Assembly (NCBI GenBank): GCA_029449245.1
Contig: JANATF010000008.1
Coordinates: 1,178,001 to 1,242,000, forward strand
Origin: Mortierella alpina
Taxonomy: Eukaryota > Mortierellomycota > Mortierellomycetes > Mortierellales > Mortierellaceae
Direction: 5' to 3'
DNA length: 64,000 nt
Shown: piece after piece, positions 61,861 to 64,000 of the stretch
How the letters are laid out: every line of letters starts with the position of its first letter
Position numbering within the stretch: the first letter of the stretch is position 1
Notes under the pieces: model-generated
Databases searched by the model: none
What the model saw: the letters and a program-made list of their open reading frames with translations, nothing else
What the model was told of the DNA's origin: nothing
Made by a program: the position numbers and the translations under genes

Positions 61861-62180
61861 TGGAGCGCGCTTTTCTCGAACACTGAGTAACCAAAGCATT
61901 GGATGGCCGAGGCACAAAAGAAGGACCCTACAGTTCTCAGCGTTACTTTTTTGACAGGTTTTGTATTGTATTTTATCCACCCATCGTGCAATAAAAGGAA
62001 GAAGGTCAGCTTCTTCGAAGAGGATGATGAAGAGCAACGCCCCACTGAAAATCGAAGGAAGGACGGAAGTCACACGTTCGAAAGAGCTCCGTTTGAATTC
62101 GAACGCGTACACCTCATTACAACACAGCATCACACTCGCATACATCAACGACCTCAGGAAAACTCACATTCAAACCCCAA

Positions 62181-63496
62181 ATGTCTATCCACAACGCCGC
62201 ATTCGAAGGCCATTTCGGTCTCGTTAAGCAATTCATTGAACAGGATAAGAATGCCATCACTGCCAAGGACGAGGATGAAAGGCACGCTTTGCACTGGGCT
62301 GGTATGGACCGCATACAGCTGTCGCCTTTTCATGTTGGTCCACGCAAGATCCGTGCGATCCAGTCACTCAAATACGAAGTGGGCGTGGAGTGAGGAGAGG
62401 CTGTTGAGCTGATACCAACACTCTTTCTTGTTCAACTCAATAATAGTATCGGGGAAGCGTCTGGACATCACAGAGTATTTGCTTGGGCAAGGAGCGCTGG
62501 TAGATGCTCAGGATGAGGTAGGACGCAGCCTTACGTCAAAAGAGATCTATATTTGTGCACCAAAATCTGGACACCTCAACGAGAGCGTTCTATTGAGTGC
62601 CTTTTCCCCTTGGCAATATCTTTAGGCAGGATGGACCTCGCTTCATATCGCAGGTAATGGCTTGAAATCCGTGCTTTGGACGCGAGAAGGACTCGATATG
62701 TGCGTTCAGGGCTATGTATTTACGAAATAATTCTTTGTAATGCAGCTTCTGTTGGCAACGCAGATATCGCTGCACTGCTTTTAAAACACAAGGCTGATGT
62801 GAACTCAAAGACAGAGTCCGGGACCACACCATTGTAAGCGAGGGGAGGGCGGGTGGGTTTGCGAGCGGGATGTTTGACCCTGTTAATGCTCTTCTGATCC
62901 ACTAACGCTTTATGAACTTCCTGACTGAGCAGACACTATGCTGCCTCTAAAAACCACCTGGAAGTAGCCAGGGTTCTTCTCGATCATGGTGCCGATCCCA
63001 AACTGGATGACAACAACAAGCAGGCACCACTGTGAGTTGTTGTAACAGTAGATGGTTTCGGGTTGGTATGGATTTTCTCCACAATTCGATTACTAAAATG
63101 AATTTTACGGACTTTATAGTCACCGTGCAGCCGTGCGCGGATACACTGCTATGGCCAAGGTGCTGATTGAGAAAGGCTCAAGAATCAACCCTCAAGATAG
63201 TGTCAGGAACACACCTCTGTAAGTCTTTGCGGGAAAAATGAACAAAAAGTAGGGGCCTTTCTAGATAGACGGAGTGCGCGCGCTCATGCATTGTAATGTT
63301 TTTTTTCTGTATTCCTATGATACTTCACTACATCTTTAGGCACTTGGCATGCCAGGATGAGCATGGCGAAACCGCCCTTGTTCTGCTGGAAGCAGGGGCT
63401 GACCTGGACAGGCAGAATGGCGAAGGTCAGACTCCCTTGCAGTACTGCACTGAGAACCTCAAGGCTTTCTTGAAGAGACATGGATACGAGGGATAA
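62181..63496 (+). CDS. NAS6: Gankyrin/Nas6-like ankyrin protein (26S proteasome assembly chaperone)
   Basis: Small ankyrin-repeat protein resembling PSMD10/gankyrin and yeast Nas6, chaperones for 19S regulatory-particle assembly that bind the Rpt3 ATPase C-terminus. Seven exons: 62181-62301, 62447-62517, 62626-62653, 62746-62833, 62933-63031, 63120-63218 and 63340-63496. The joined frame gives about 220 residues. Repeats read MSIHNAAFEGHFGLVKQFIE, RLDITEYLLGQGALVDAQDE, AGWTSLHIAASVGNADIAAL, TPLHYAASKNHLEVARVLLD, APLHRAAVRGYTAMAKVLIE, TPLHLACQDEHGETALVLLE and QTPLQYCTENLKAFLKRHG. Three consecutive introns cut at the same point, between the T/A-P-L and His of the repeat (phase 2). Other ankyrin proteins are an alternative, but size and repeat number fit gankyrin well. 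Confidence 0.85.
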
Positions 63497-64000
63497 TCTA
63501 TCTATCTATTATTACAAAAAAATATACGCTGCATTTCAAGACCGTTTCCAGACGGCTAGCGCAAAGAAGTCTCATATTCAGAGCGAGAATAAGGCCGAGA
63601 CCCTGTCAACCCCAGTACATACTGTGTTACTGATCGCTGGCCGGGATGTGCGGGTCCGTGTCGGACACTAGGCCGGTGCATTCCAAGAAGGGTTCAGCTT
63701 CATTTATGTTGCGGTGCGGGTGTGGGTAAAAGGGTCGTGCTATTTATATCGTCTTGCTGATTCAGCCTTTCCACGTCCAATTGGGAGCACGGATTGGTGA
63801 ACTCACAGGAGACCCTGAATTGCCGAGCCCACTTCCAAAGTCCCAACATTGCTCATCAGGCACAAGTTCTTTATTCTAAGGGTGCGCACATCTTTCCCTG
63901 TCCCCTATGTATAGTAGCATACATACATTACACGATCGTACTCCTGTAAAACGGAGTTTTTGAGCTTCATGCCGAGGTGAACTGAGCACGACAGAGATTG
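63497..64000. other. Right-edge intergenic DNA
   Basis: About 500 bases with no supported gene. A TCTATCTATCTAT stretch follows the gankyrin stop, and 63710-64000 shows no convincing reading frame. Confidence 0.4.

Overview
This is a fungal nuclear window. Nearly every gene is interrupted by short GT-AG introns. Proteins carry Q/S-rich low-complexity regions. The families present are fungal: a Tul1-type Golgi E3 ligase, a Pho85-type cyclin, a Zn2Cys6 transcription factor, Met2 and alpha-arrestins. A Rap-type GTPase, a class II DAHP synthase and polyQ-rich regulators would fit an early-diverging fungus. Mortierellomycota is my best guess, but this is an inference from gene content with no database search. 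The window holds 22 protein genes (one a 3' fragment at the left edge) and one tRNA gene. I see no transposon, CRISPR array or viral element.

Layout. 0-10 kb: C-terminal fragment (+), Tul1-like RING ligase (+), four-TM membrane protein (-), Mnn1-type mannosyltransferase (+). 9-16 kb: PPTC7/Ptc7-like PP2C phosphatase (-), then two tandem alpha-arrestins (-), the second with a one-base frameshift. 16-21 kb: homoserine O-acetyltransferase MET2 (+), convergent with sulfide:quinone oxidoreductase (-). 21-25 kb: small single-TM protein (-), tRNA-Thr(UGU) (+), polyQ Pho85-type cyclin (-). 27-32 kb: Rap1/Rsr1 GTPase (+) and GPI3/PIG-A (-). 32-43 kb: SYF1 splicing factor (+), convergent with the very long URB1/NPA1 ribosome-biogenesis gene (-). 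43-51 kb: mitochondrial NAD-isocitrate dehydrogenase IDH1 (+), a predicted F-box/MIT fusion (-), F1-ATPase delta subunit ATP16 (-), class II DAHP synthase (+). 51-57 kb: a second tandem pair of alpha-arrestins (+) and a PX-BAR sorting nexin (+). 57-64 kb: a 1,037-residue zinc-cluster transcription factor (+) and a gankyrin/Nas6 ankyrin protein (+).

Most genes are core eukaryotic housekeeping functions with no operon-like logic. Three themes stand out. The first is ubiquitin-linked membrane trafficking: Tul1, four alpha-arrestins (three with PY-type motifs), a sorting nexin, an F-box/MIT protein and gankyrin. The second is a sulfide pair, MET2 next to SQR. The third is unusual gene architecture: a GC-AG intron, a 10-nt first coding exon, one-repeat-per-exon ankyrins, an 833-bp intron inside a zinc cluster, and strand-biased CT-rich leaders.

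I found no convincing undescribed multi-gene system. The most testable novelties are the frameshifted arrestin paralogue and the F-box/MIT fusion.
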